The position numbers and the translations under genes are program-made. DNA of 64,000 bases from an uncultured Eubacterium sp. (GTDB lineage: Bacteria; Bacillota; Clostridia; Lachnospirales; Lachnospiraceae), in the NCBI GenBank assembly GCA_945946665.1, contig CAMEWO010000003.1:62001-126000 (forward strand). Reading direction: 5' to 3'. Positions 38,572 through 46,022 of this stretch are shown here, one piece after another. Each line of letters starts with the position of its first letter. Position 1 is the stretch's first letter. The notes under the pieces are model-generated. The model was not told the origin of the DNA, did no database searches, and was given only the letters and a program-made list of their open reading frames with translations.

Positions 38572-38698
38572 TATGAAAAATAAGCTCGATAGCTTATTTT
38601 TCATACTGCTATTTGCTTAAGAGCGAAAGCAAATAGCTGATATGGCAGATGAAAAACTGCATTTGCAGATTTTTCATCGCCTCTTCGCGATAAATCGC
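38570..38698. repeat. Cluster of four stem-loops between ABC exporter genes
   Basis: AGTATGAAAAATAAGCT/AGCTTATTTTTCATACT (17 bp, loop CGAT, 38570-38607) overlaps the stop codon of subunit 1. It is followed by GCTATTTGCTT/AAGCAAATAGC (38608-38637), GATGAAAAA...TTTTTCATC with inner CTGCA/TGCAG (38648-38678), and GCGA/TCGC (38687-38698). There is no T run after the first two stems. It may tune the ratio of the subunits, protect mRNA, or be a mobile intergenic element. Confidence 0.7.
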
Positions 38699-38717
38699 TC
38701 AGAAATGAGGATTAGTT

Positions 38718-40565
38718 ATGGAAGAACGTAAAATGACACATAAGCCTCCTATGAGAAGAGGACCGGGACATGGCGGACCTGGTATGCCTGCTGAGAAAGC
38801 GAAGGATTTCAAGGGCTCAATAAGTAAGCTTATGGCATACATTGGGAAATATAAGATTGCGGTATTTGCTGTTATGATATTTGCAGCAATATCCACTGTA
38901 TTTAATGTAATCGGACCGAAGATTCTTGGTAAGGCCACAACTTCATTGTCAGAAGGTTTGATGAATAAAATTAATGGCACTGGCGGAATGGATTTTGGCT
39001 ACATTGGTAAAATACTGATGATTGTGCTTATTTTCTATGTTATAAGTATTATATTTAATTTCTGTCAGGGATGGATTATGACAGGAGTAACCCAGAAAGT
39101 CTGCTACAGGCTTAGAAGAGAGATAACAGAGAAAATCAACAGAATGCCTCTCAAATATTTTGAGAGCAGAACCTATGGAGAGGTTCTTTCGAGAATTACT
39201 AATGATGTGGATACTTTAGGACAGGGACTTAACCAGAGTATAACAACTATTATTACTTCATTTGCAACACTTGTTGGTGTTTTTATAATGATGTTAAGTA
39301 TATCACCTCTTATGACCCTGATTGCCCTTGTAATTCTGCCTATATCTGCATTTCTTGTTTCATTTGTAGTAAAGAAATCACAGAAGTTTTTCGTTACACA
39401 GCAGGAGTACTTAGGACATATTAATGGACAGGTGGAAGAGACATATGGTGGACATCTGGTAGTAAAATCTTTTGATAAAGAAAAGGACCTTATTAAGCAG
39501 TTCAATGAAACTAATGATGTTCTGTACAAATCAGCATGGAAATCCCAGTTTTTCTCAGGTATGATGCAGCCTGTAATGATGTTTGTAGGAAATCTGGGGT
39601 ATGTATCGGTGGCAATTTCAGGAGGATTCCTTGCTATCAGTGGAAGAATCACCATTGGTGATATACAGGCATTTATACAGTATGTTAAGAACTTTACACA
39701 GCCTATAACACAGGTTGCCCAGGTAATTAACCAGGTTCAGTCAATGGCGGCTGCATCAGAGAGAGTATTTGAATTACTGAATGAGGAAGAAGAGGACCAG
39801 ATTGTAAAGGACCCTGTAAGCACAGATGGAATTAAAGGCGCTGTAGAATTCTCCCATGTCAGGTTTGGATATAAGAAGGATCAGCCAGTTATTAAGAATT
39901 TTTCAGCCAGCGTTCTTCCTGGACAGAAGGTGGCTATTGTAGGCCCTACAGGTGCTGGAAAAACTACTATGGTAAAACTTCTTATGCGTTTCTATGATGT
40001 GGATGATGGTGCAATTCTTCTTGATGGACACAACATTAAGGATTTTAACCGGAGAGAGTTAAGAGACGCATTTGGAATGGTTCTTCAGGATACATGGCTT
40101 TTCAAAGATACTATTATGGAGAATATAAGATATGGCCGTCTGGATGCTACAGATGAAGAGGTAATAGCGGCTGCTAAGGCTGCCCATGCTGACCATTTTA
40201 TTACTACCCTTCCAGGTGGCTATAATATGGAACTGAATGAGGATGCAAGCAATGTATCACAGGGTCAGAAACAGCTTCTTACAATTGCCAGGGCAATACT
40301 TGCCAACAATCCGGTACTTATTCTTGATGAGGCAACCTCGTCAATTGATACAAGAACAGAGCAGCAGATTCAGAAGGCTATGGATAACCTTATGAAGGGT
40401 AGAACCAGTTTTATCATAGCCCACAGACTTTCAACCATCAAGGATGCAGATATGATTCTTGTTATGAAGGATGGAGATATTGTTGAGCAGGGAACACATG
40501 ACCAGCTCCTTGAAAAGGGCGGTTTCTATGCTGACCTGTACAATTCGCAGTTTGAAAATGCCTGA
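38718..40565 (+). CDS. ABC exporter half-transporter with canonical ATP site (subunit 2)
   Basis: 615 residues: a Gly/Pro/His-rich cytosolic start (KPPMRRGPGHGGPGMP), six helices with the ABC membrane fold, then a nucleotide domain with Walker A GPTGAGKTT, signature NVSQGQKQLLTIA and Walker B with catalytic Glu (LILDEATSSID), H-loop IAHRLSTI. Together with subunit 1 it fits a heterodimeric multidrug or peptide exporter (BmrCD/LmrCD-like). GAGG lies before the ATG. The stop codon abuts the end of the opposing LysR gene with no gap. Confidence 0.9.
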   Translation: MEERKMTHKPPMRRGPGHGGPGMPAEKAKDFKGSISKLMAYIGKYKIAVFAVMIFAAISTVFNVIGPKILGKATTSLSEGLMNKINGTGGMDFGYIGKILMIVLIFYVISIIFNFCQGWIMTGVTQKVCYRLRREITEKINRMPLKYFESRTYGEVLSRITNDVDTLGQGLNQSITTIITSFATLVGVFIMMLSISPLMTLIALVILPISAFLVSFVVKKSQKFFVTQQEYLGHINGQVEETYGGHLVVKSFDKEKDLIKQFNETNDVLYKSAWKSQFFSGMMQPVMMFVGNLGYVSVAISGGFLAISGRITIGDIQAFIQYVKNFTQPITQVAQVINQVQSMAAASERVFELLNEEEEDQIVKDPVSTDGIKGAVEFSHVRFGYKKDQPVIKNFSASVLPGQKVAIVGPTGAGKTTMVKLLMRFYDVDDGAILLDGHNIKDFNRRELRDAFGMVLQDTWLFKDTIMENIRYGRLDATDEEVIAAAKAAHADHFITTLPGGYNMELNEDASNVSQGQKQLLTIARAILANNPVLILDEATSSIDTRTEQQIQKAMDNLMKGRTSFIIAHRLSTIKDADMILVMKDGDIVEQGTHDQLLEKGGFYADLYNSQFENA

Positions 40566-41432
40566 TTATATTCCCTGATAATCAAAGAATTCTTTTGCCA
40601 GCTGTGACAGCTCACGGCCTTTAAGGGTTATGAATGAGCGTTTTGTTTTGAATCTGTCCTTTTCAATAGACAGAACTTTCATATCCATACGCTGCTGATA
40701 ATCCTTCTTTCCGAAAGGAACGATGGCAACATAATTATAATTGGAAGCCCATTCAATGGCTGTATGACGGATTGAAGTTATACACCGGATGTCGGCTTCC
40801 TTTTTTATATCCTTAAATGCATTCTGTATATTCTCAACGCAGCCTGTAGGTACTGCAAGGGAATATCCTTCAAGATCTTCAATGGTTATGCCGGTGTGGC
40901 CAGCCAGAGGATGATTCCTGGATACAACAGCCATCAGGTATTCTGTTTCATATGGGTAAATATCAAAATCCTCCATGTTCTTTACCTTTGATCTTATTAG
41001 ACCAATTTCAGAAAGACCCATACGTACATTATCTGCCACATCCTCAGATAATACCTCATATATGTTATAGTTTACTTTAGGGTGGTCTTCCACAAATTTG
41101 TCAAAAAGCTCTCTCATAAGAGAATCAGGATTGCTTGGGGGAAGGGATATGCTGAGAGTTCCAGTCAGTCCGCTTATATAATCGTTGATTTCTTTTTTTG
41201 CAGAATCTTCCATTGACACTATGATTTTTGCCTTCTGATAGAATATCTCTCCGGCAGCAGTCAGTGTGACGGCTCTTGAACCCCTGTTTAAAAGTCTGGT
41301 TCCCATGTTCTTTTCCAGATTCTTTAACTGGTTTGATAAGGCTGGCTGTGCAACCATAAGCTTCTGTGAAGCTGCAAGGATATTGCCACATTCAACTATG
41401 GCGATAAAATTTCTGTATGTATCTGTAGTCAT
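40566..41432 (-). CDS. LysR-family transcriptional regulator
   Basis: 288 residues: N-terminal winged HTH (FIAIVECGNILAASQKLMVAQPALSNQLKNLE) and a C-terminal effector domain (GTLSISLPPSNPDSLM...). GGAGG lies 4 nt before the ATG. It is divergent from an EamA-type exporter with dyads between them and so probably controls that gene, as is common for LysR proteins. Confidence 0.9.
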   Translation of the reverse strand: MTTDTYRNFIAIVECGNILAASQKLMVAQPALSNQLKNLEKNMGTRLLNRGSRAVTLTAAGEIFYQKAKIIVSMEDSAKKEINDYISGLTGTLSISLPPSNPDSLMRELFDKFVEDHPKVNYNIYEVLSEDVADNVRMGLSEIGLIRSKVKNMEDFDIYPYETEYLMAVVSRNHPLAGHTGITIEDLEGYSLAVPTGCVENIQNAFKDIKKEADIRCITSIRHTAIEWASNYNYVAIVPFGKKDYQQRMDMKVLSIEKDRFKTKRSFITLKGRELSQLAKEFFDYQGI

Positions 41433-41446
41433 ATGTCCTCCAATCC

Positions 41447-41505
41447 TGACATATAATAAAAATGTTATATCTTATATCATAAAATGATATTTGAATTATA
41501 TGTCA
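41447..41505. promoter_or_regulatory. Nested dyads in the LysR/EamA divergent region
   Basis: TGACATATAA (41447-41456) mirrors TTATATGTCA (41496-41505). Between them ATATCAT-AAA-ATGATAT (41474-41490) forms a second palindrome. This arrangement could be the recognition and activation sites of the LysR protein. Confidence 0.5.
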
Positions 41506-41519
41506 TCTCCTAATATAAT
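41491..41519 (+). promoter_or_regulatory. Promoter of the EamA transporter gene
   Basis: TTGAAT (41491-41496), a 17-nt spacer and TATAAT (41514-41519). The -35 overlaps the outer dyad. Confidence 0.6.
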
Positions 41520-41560
41520 GCAATATAGAAAGCGGAAAGGCTTAAGAGAGGATATATGAG

Positions 41561-42442
41561 ATGGGAATTAGTTTAAAAGACAGGACAAAGGGCATATTAT
41601 GCATGATATCAGCTGCATTTTTCTTTGCTTTAATGGGACTGTTTGTAAAGCTGGCAGGGGACGTGCCATCAATGGAAAAGAGTTTTTTCAGGAATATAGT
41701 GGCATTTACTATTGCTTTGACAGCTGCCATAAAGAGTCATAAGAGATATCACTGCAATGCCGGGGACTGGGGATATCTGATGGTTCGTTCTGTATGTGGT
41801 ACGATTGGAATATTTGCCAATTTTTATGCTATTGACCATCTTGTACTTGCGGATGCTTCCATGCTGAACAAGCTTTCACCATTCTTTGCTGTTATAATGT
41901 CTTATCTGATTTTGAAAGAAAGGTGCACTCCTGTTCAGTTTGGGGCGGTATTTATTGCATTTGTGGGAGCTTTGTTTATAATAAAACCTACAGGCAGTAT
42001 TAACAGTTTTCCTGCGGTTGTTGGTGCCATAGGAGGACTGGGAGCAGGTATTGCATATACAATGGTAAGGGCGTTAGGAAAACGTGGCGTGCCGGGAGAA
42101 TTTATTATTATGGTTTTCTCTGCATTTTCATGTATTGCCAGTATTCCATTTGTTATAGCAGATTTCAAGCCACTTACCCTGTATCAGTTTGTGATTCTTC
42201 TGTGTGCTGGTTTTGCTGCGGCAGGAGGACAGTTCTCAATTACAAGGGCTTATATGTATGCTCCGGCAAAACAGATTTCGGTATATGATTATACTCAGAT
42301 TATATTTTCTACTTTGATGGGATTCATATTCTTAAACCAGGTGCCGGATGTATACAGCATTATAGGATACGTGGTAATATGTTCAATGGCTGTGGGTATG
42401 TTTTTATATAATAAGAATAAAGATGAACATGGTGAAAGCTGA
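41561..42442 (+). CDS. EamA/DMT-superfamily transporter
   Basis: 293 residues with ten helices in two EamA repeats (first FALMGLFVKLAGDVPSMEKSFFRN, second GIAYTMVRALGKRGVPGEFI). Members export amino acids or other small metabolites, and the substrate cannot be told. It is divergent from a LysR gene and followed by a terminator-like hairpin. Confidence 0.88.
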   Translation: MGISLKDRTKGILCMISAAFFFALMGLFVKLAGDVPSMEKSFFRNIVAFTIALTAAIKSHKRYHCNAGDWGYLMVRSVCGTIGIFANFYAIDHLVLADASMLNKLSPFFAVIMSYLILKERCTPVQFGAVFIAFVGALFIIKPTGSINSFPAVVGAIGGLGAGIAYTMVRALGKRGVPGEFIIMVFSAFSCIASIPFVIADFKPLTLYQFVILLCAGFAAAGGQFSITRAYMYAPAKQISVYDYTQIIFSTLMGFIFLNQVPDVYSIIGYVVICSMAVGMFLYNKNKDEHGES

Positions 42443-42520
42443 CAGAAAAAACTTAAGGTTCAGGAAATACATTGTGTAGAATGGCGGGAGTTGCACAGCA
42501 ACGGAGCAATTCGTGTATCA

Positions 42521-42552
42521 TATGAGGGGCAAAATACCTTTTGACCCTCATA
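42521..42552 (+). terminator. Terminator-like hairpin after the EamA gene
   Basis: TATGAGGG pairs with CCCTCATA (8 bp) with inner CAAAA/TTTTG, followed by a T/A-rich stretch. The T run is broken, so strength is uncertain. Its 3' arm carries the -35 of the next promoter. Confidence 0.6.
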
Positions 42553-42569
42553 TTATTTTATTATATAAT
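42541..42569 (+). promoter_or_regulatory. Promoter of the exopolysaccharide operon
   Basis: TTGACC (42541-42546), a 17-nt spacer and TATAAT (42564-42569). Transcription would start about 42576, some 65 nt before the first gene. Confidence 0.68.
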
Positions 42570-42641
42570 GTAATGAGATTTTGTTTTCATGGGGGATTGT
42601 GATTTTTACCTATGAAACTTTGGGTGAAGGGGCATGTGCTC

Positions 42642-42947
42642 ATGTTAAAGAATAATGGTTTTTATCTTAGGGAAGTGGCTGGAATGTCATGGCTGCTCAT
42701 GAGAGGGGATTATCCAGCCTGTCAGAATGACAGTACTGCAGATGATTTGAAGAATGGGGAGTACGTAAGACCTGTGAGGCTTAATTCAACAGGGGCGTAC
42801 ATATGGAAACAGCTTGATGAGAAAAGGGAAAAAGAAGAAATTGCATGTAATATGGTAAAGGATTTCGGAATATCCTATAACGAGGCACTTACAGATGTGG
42901 ACGTTTTTATAAATGGGTTAATAAGTAATAATATCATGAGGAGTTAG
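42642..42947 (+). CDS. PqqD-like protein
   Basis: 101 residues. The C-terminal 70 residues have the PqqD pattern: VRLNSTGAYIWKQLDEKREKEEIACNM-like helix, then a winged-helix end (YNEALTDVDVFINGLI). PqqD folds are peptide-recognition elements of RiPP pathways, but here no radical SAM, cyclase or precursor peptide was found. ATG 42642 is chosen, with AAGGGG 9 nt upstream. It is the first gene of the Pel-like operon and only 2 nt before the next. It may bind a peptide or partner of the polysaccharide machine. Confidence 0.75.
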   Translation: MLKNNGFYLREVAGMSWLLMRGDYPACQNDSTADDLKNGEYVRPVRLNSTGAYIWKQLDEKREKEEIACNMVKDFGISYNEALTDVDVFINGLISNNIMRS

Positions 42948-42949
42948 TA

Positions 42950-45178
42950 ATGAGAGCGTTTATTATAGGGGGATATAATAAAGTAACAGCTGCTATTATC
43001 CAGAAATTAAGCAAGGAAGGACATGATATATATGTCTTAACAAGCAGCAAATCTGATGTTGGCGTATTCCAGAATGTATATGAGCATTACGTATTTTCAT
43101 ATGATAATGACTGTATTAAGGAAGTTTTTGAAAGTGTTAATCCGGATGTAACTATCTTTTCCGGAGCCTTCGATTCTAATTATGTATGGAGCAATGGATA
43201 TTCAGAGGTGGTTAATTTTGGCAATGGCCTGTTCAACTGTCTCAATGCCTTTGCTTTTCTTGGTCACGGCAGGTTTATTTACCTGTCTTCAAGTGAAGTT
43301 AAATTCATGACAAGAACTGAATACAAGGAAATAATTAATGCCCAGAGAGACACATATTCAGAGGGATTCTTTAAGCATGCTGATATATACAAGGCTGTGG
43401 CATTAAAAAATGGTGAGGCTTCCTGCACTAATGTAAGGCAGAACTGCAATTCTGATGTTATTACACTAAGGGTGGATAATCTGTGTTATGAGCCGGAAAA
43501 CCCTGCGGACCCTGTACTTAAAACAGATATGTGTGCAAGAATGCTGGTTGAGGCATATTCTGAAAAGAAGACAACAATTTCAGGAAAGTATTATTCGCCA
43601 ATATACATCAATGACTTTATTGAGGCGTTATATAACATAATTAACAAGTCTTCATTCCGCAATCCAATATACAGACTGGGCTGTGATGTGACAATAACCC
43701 AGGATGAGCTGTCTGATAAGGTGTGTGAAACGATGGAAGCCTTGGACGACAGCGTTCTGATTGCCAGGGATTACAATGTTAAAGAGGATTTTATGAATGA
43801 TGTACCTGTTACTGATGTATCTGAAGAAGTAAATGTGGTTGTCTTCAAAGACGCATCCAAGTGTGCAGATATAATGATTAATGCATTTAATCAGGATATT
43901 AATAAATTCATTGAGGTTGAAAAGAAAAAGAAAAACAGAAAAACAGAAATTTGGAATAATATCAAAAGGCTTGCTGCTGCAGCTTTGCCATTTGTTGAAA
44001 ATCTGGTATTATTCATTCCCTTCTTCATGCTGAATAACAGAGTAACGGGAAGCGCTTATTTTGCCAAGCTTGATCCATATCTTATATATGTGGAGATATT
44101 TGCTTTAGTATATGGACAGCAGCAGGCAGCCTTTTCAGCCGTGTTGTCTATTGCAGGATATCTGTTCAGACAGACCTATTCAAGAACTGGTTTTGATGTA
44201 ATGCTGGATTATAACACCTATGTATGGATGGCACAGCTTGTTATCCTTGGACTTTCTGTGGGATATTTAAGGGATAAGATACGGACAATACAGGAAGATA
44301 AGAAGGATGAGTCTGTGTATCTTGCCAGCCGACTTAAGGATATTGAAGATATTAATATGATCAATACCAAGCTAAAGGATGAACTCCAGACGCAGGTTAT
44401 TAACCAGACAGACAGTCTGGGAAAAATATTTGAGATTACAGCTGAATTGGACAGAGATGCTCCAGAGGAAGTATTCTTCCATGCAGCAGAGGTTGTGTCA
44501 GAACTTATGGATTGTAAAGATGTAGCAATTTACAATGTTTCAAACAGGAGCTTCGCCCGTCTGATGTCAGCTACATCACCTAAAGCCAGGTCTCTTGGAA
44601 ACTCTATTGAGTATACCAAATATACAGATATGTATGAGTCATTGATGAAGGGGGAGGTTTATGTAAACAAGAAGCTTACTAAGAATTACCCTCTTATGGC
44701 TGTTGCCATTGTGGAAAATGATGAGTTGAACTCAATTATCATGCTGTGGGATATTGCATGGGAAAAGATGAACATGGCACAGACTAACAGGTTCAGGGTA
44801 ATCAGCTTTATGATTCAGAATGCGGTGCTTAGGTCTGACAGATACATCGAGATGCTGGAGAATGAACGGTACATAGAGGGAACAAGAATACTTGATGCAG
44901 ATGCATTCAGGACGTTGCTGGATGCCTTCATTAACGCGCGAAACAAAGGTCTTGCATACTGTACTCTAATTAAGATAATACTCCCTGATAAGGATTTGAT
45001 AAAGGCTAATGACACTCTTGTGAAACTTGTCAGGAATTCAGATTACATAGGAAGCAACAATGATGGTAATGCTTATCTGCTTCTTGCTAATACCAACTCA
45101 CAGGATGCCGTGTACGTTGAAAAACGTATTGCAGATGCCGGATTTGAGTATGAAATGCTGGAAAGGCTGGAAAGGTAG
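42950..45178 (+). CDS. pelD: Epimerase-like domain fused to PelD-like c-di-GMP receptor
   Basis: 742 residues. The first 320 or so resemble an extended SDR/UDP-sugar epimerase (FIIGGYNKVTAAIIQKL, YLSSSEV), but a clear YxxxK catalytic pair is not seen. A basic linker leads to about four membrane helices (345-460), a coiled coil, a GAF domain (about 505-640) and a degenerate GGDEF domain. Residues 695-698 read RNSD, the RxxD I-site, while GGDEF is replaced by NDGNA. This is the PelD layout: it binds c-di-GMP and does not make it. GAGGAG precedes the ATG. It is likely the c-di-GMP switch for polymer synthesis. Confidence 0.85.
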   Translation: MRAFIIGGYNKVTAAIIQKLSKEGHDIYVLTSSKSDVGVFQNVYEHYVFSYDNDCIKEVFESVNPDVTIFSGAFDSNYVWSNGYSEVVNFGNGLFNCLNAFAFLGHGRFIYLSSSEVKFMTRTEYKEIINAQRDTYSEGFFKHADIYKAVALKNGEASCTNVRQNCNSDVITLRVDNLCYEPENPADPVLKTDMCARMLVEAYSEKKTTISGKYYSPIYINDFIEALYNIINKSSFRNPIYRLGCDVTITQDELSDKVCETMEALDDSVLIARDYNVKEDFMNDVPVTDVSEEVNVVVFKDASKCADIMINAFNQDINKFIEVEKKKKNRKTEIWNNIKRLAAAALPFVENLVLFIPFFMLNNRVTGSAYFAKLDPYLIYVEIFALVYGQQQAAFSAVLSIAGYLFRQTYSRTGFDVMLDYNTYVWMAQLVILGLSVGYLRDKIRTIQEDKKDESVYLASRLKDIEDINMINTKLKDELQTQVINQTDSLGKIFEITAELDRDAPEEVFFHAAEVVSELMDCKDVAIYNVSNRSFARLMSATSPKARSLGNSIEYTKYTDMYESLMKGEVYVNKKLTKNYPLMAVAIVENDELNSIIMLWDIAWEKMNMAQTNRFRVISFMIQNAVLRSDRYIEMLENERYIEGTRILDADAFRTLLDAFINARNKGLAYCTLIKIILPDKDLIKANDTLVKLVRNSDYIGSNNDGNAYLLLANTNSQDAVYVEKRIADAGFEYEMLERLER

Positions 45179-45185
45179 GTAGCCT

Positions 45186-45998
45186 ATGAGTGAAGATGTA
45201 ATAATATTACTGCTGATTATTCTGGCTATTCCTGTTACCATTATTGTATATTACGCACTGGCCTTTTTTTTCAGAAAGCTTTTCTTCAGAAAACCTGTAG
45301 ATTTGTCAGACGTTGTATTCAGCAAGGATAGAATTGAGCAGATTGAGAAAAGCGATATGGAGCAGGAAAGGAGTATCGTTGCAGTCCAGGAGGCGGTAGC
45401 TGTCAGTGATTATCATAACCAGAGAGAGCTTATGATGAATATTATCCGTAAGGATATTAAGAAATCACTGGGTTCCATAACCTATGCACTTAACAGTGAG
45501 GATAGTGAAACATCACATTATGCAGCAGCAGCGTTAAGAGATGAGCTTGGAGAGTTCCGTAACAGCACCCACAAGCTGTACCAGACAATTAAGGATAGTA
45601 AACCCCTTGATCTGGATGCCTGTAATGAACTTGTAAATCTTATATATGACACAATCAGCCAGGATGTATTCAGGCAGTCTGAACAGAAAAGTTATGTATG
45701 GATGATGGAGGAAGTATTTACCAGGATGTATGAATATGATCCTAAAACCTTGCAGGACCATTATTACGAATGGATTGTATGTTTCCTTATGTCAATAGGA
45801 TTTCCTGAAGATGCTTATAAATGGTGTGAAAGAGCTGAAAAGGAAATCGGCGACAGGCTTTCCTCTTACAAATGTTATTTAAGATACTACTATGGAATGG
45901 ATGATGGAGAGAATTTCGTCAAAACCATGAATGAATTGAAAAAGTCTGATATTAAAATTGATCAGGATACGCTGGAGATTTTCAGGCTTTTTAGCTAA
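45186..45998 (+). CDS. PelE-like membrane protein
   Basis: 270 residues with one N-terminal membrane helix (about 5-30) and a cytosolic helical region that looks TPR-like (YEWIVCFLMSIGFPEDAYKWCERAEKE). Position right after the PelD gene and the architecture agree with PelE, which scaffolds the Pel inner-membrane complex. Sequence motifs alone are weak. Gaps to neighbours are 7 and 24 nt. Confidence 0.65.
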   Translation: MSEDVIILLLIILAIPVTIIVYYALAFFFRKLFFRKPVDLSDVVFSKDRIEQIEKSDMEQERSIVAVQEAVAVSDYHNQRELMMNIIRKDIKKSLGSITYALNSEDSETSHYAAAALRDELGEFRNSTHKLYQTIKDSKPLDLDACNELVNLIYDTISQDVFRQSEQKSYVWMMEEVFTRMYEYDPKTLQDHYYEWIVCFLMSIGFPEDAYKWCERAEKEIGDRLSSYKCYLRYYYGMDDGENFVKTMNELKKSDIKIDQDTLEIFRLFS

Positions 45999-46022
45999 AA
46001 ATGCGCAGGGAAGGGAAATCTG

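Noticed and set aside
42950-45178. Active diguanylate cyclase in the PelD-like protein
   Set aside because: The active site reads NDGNA instead of GGDEF.
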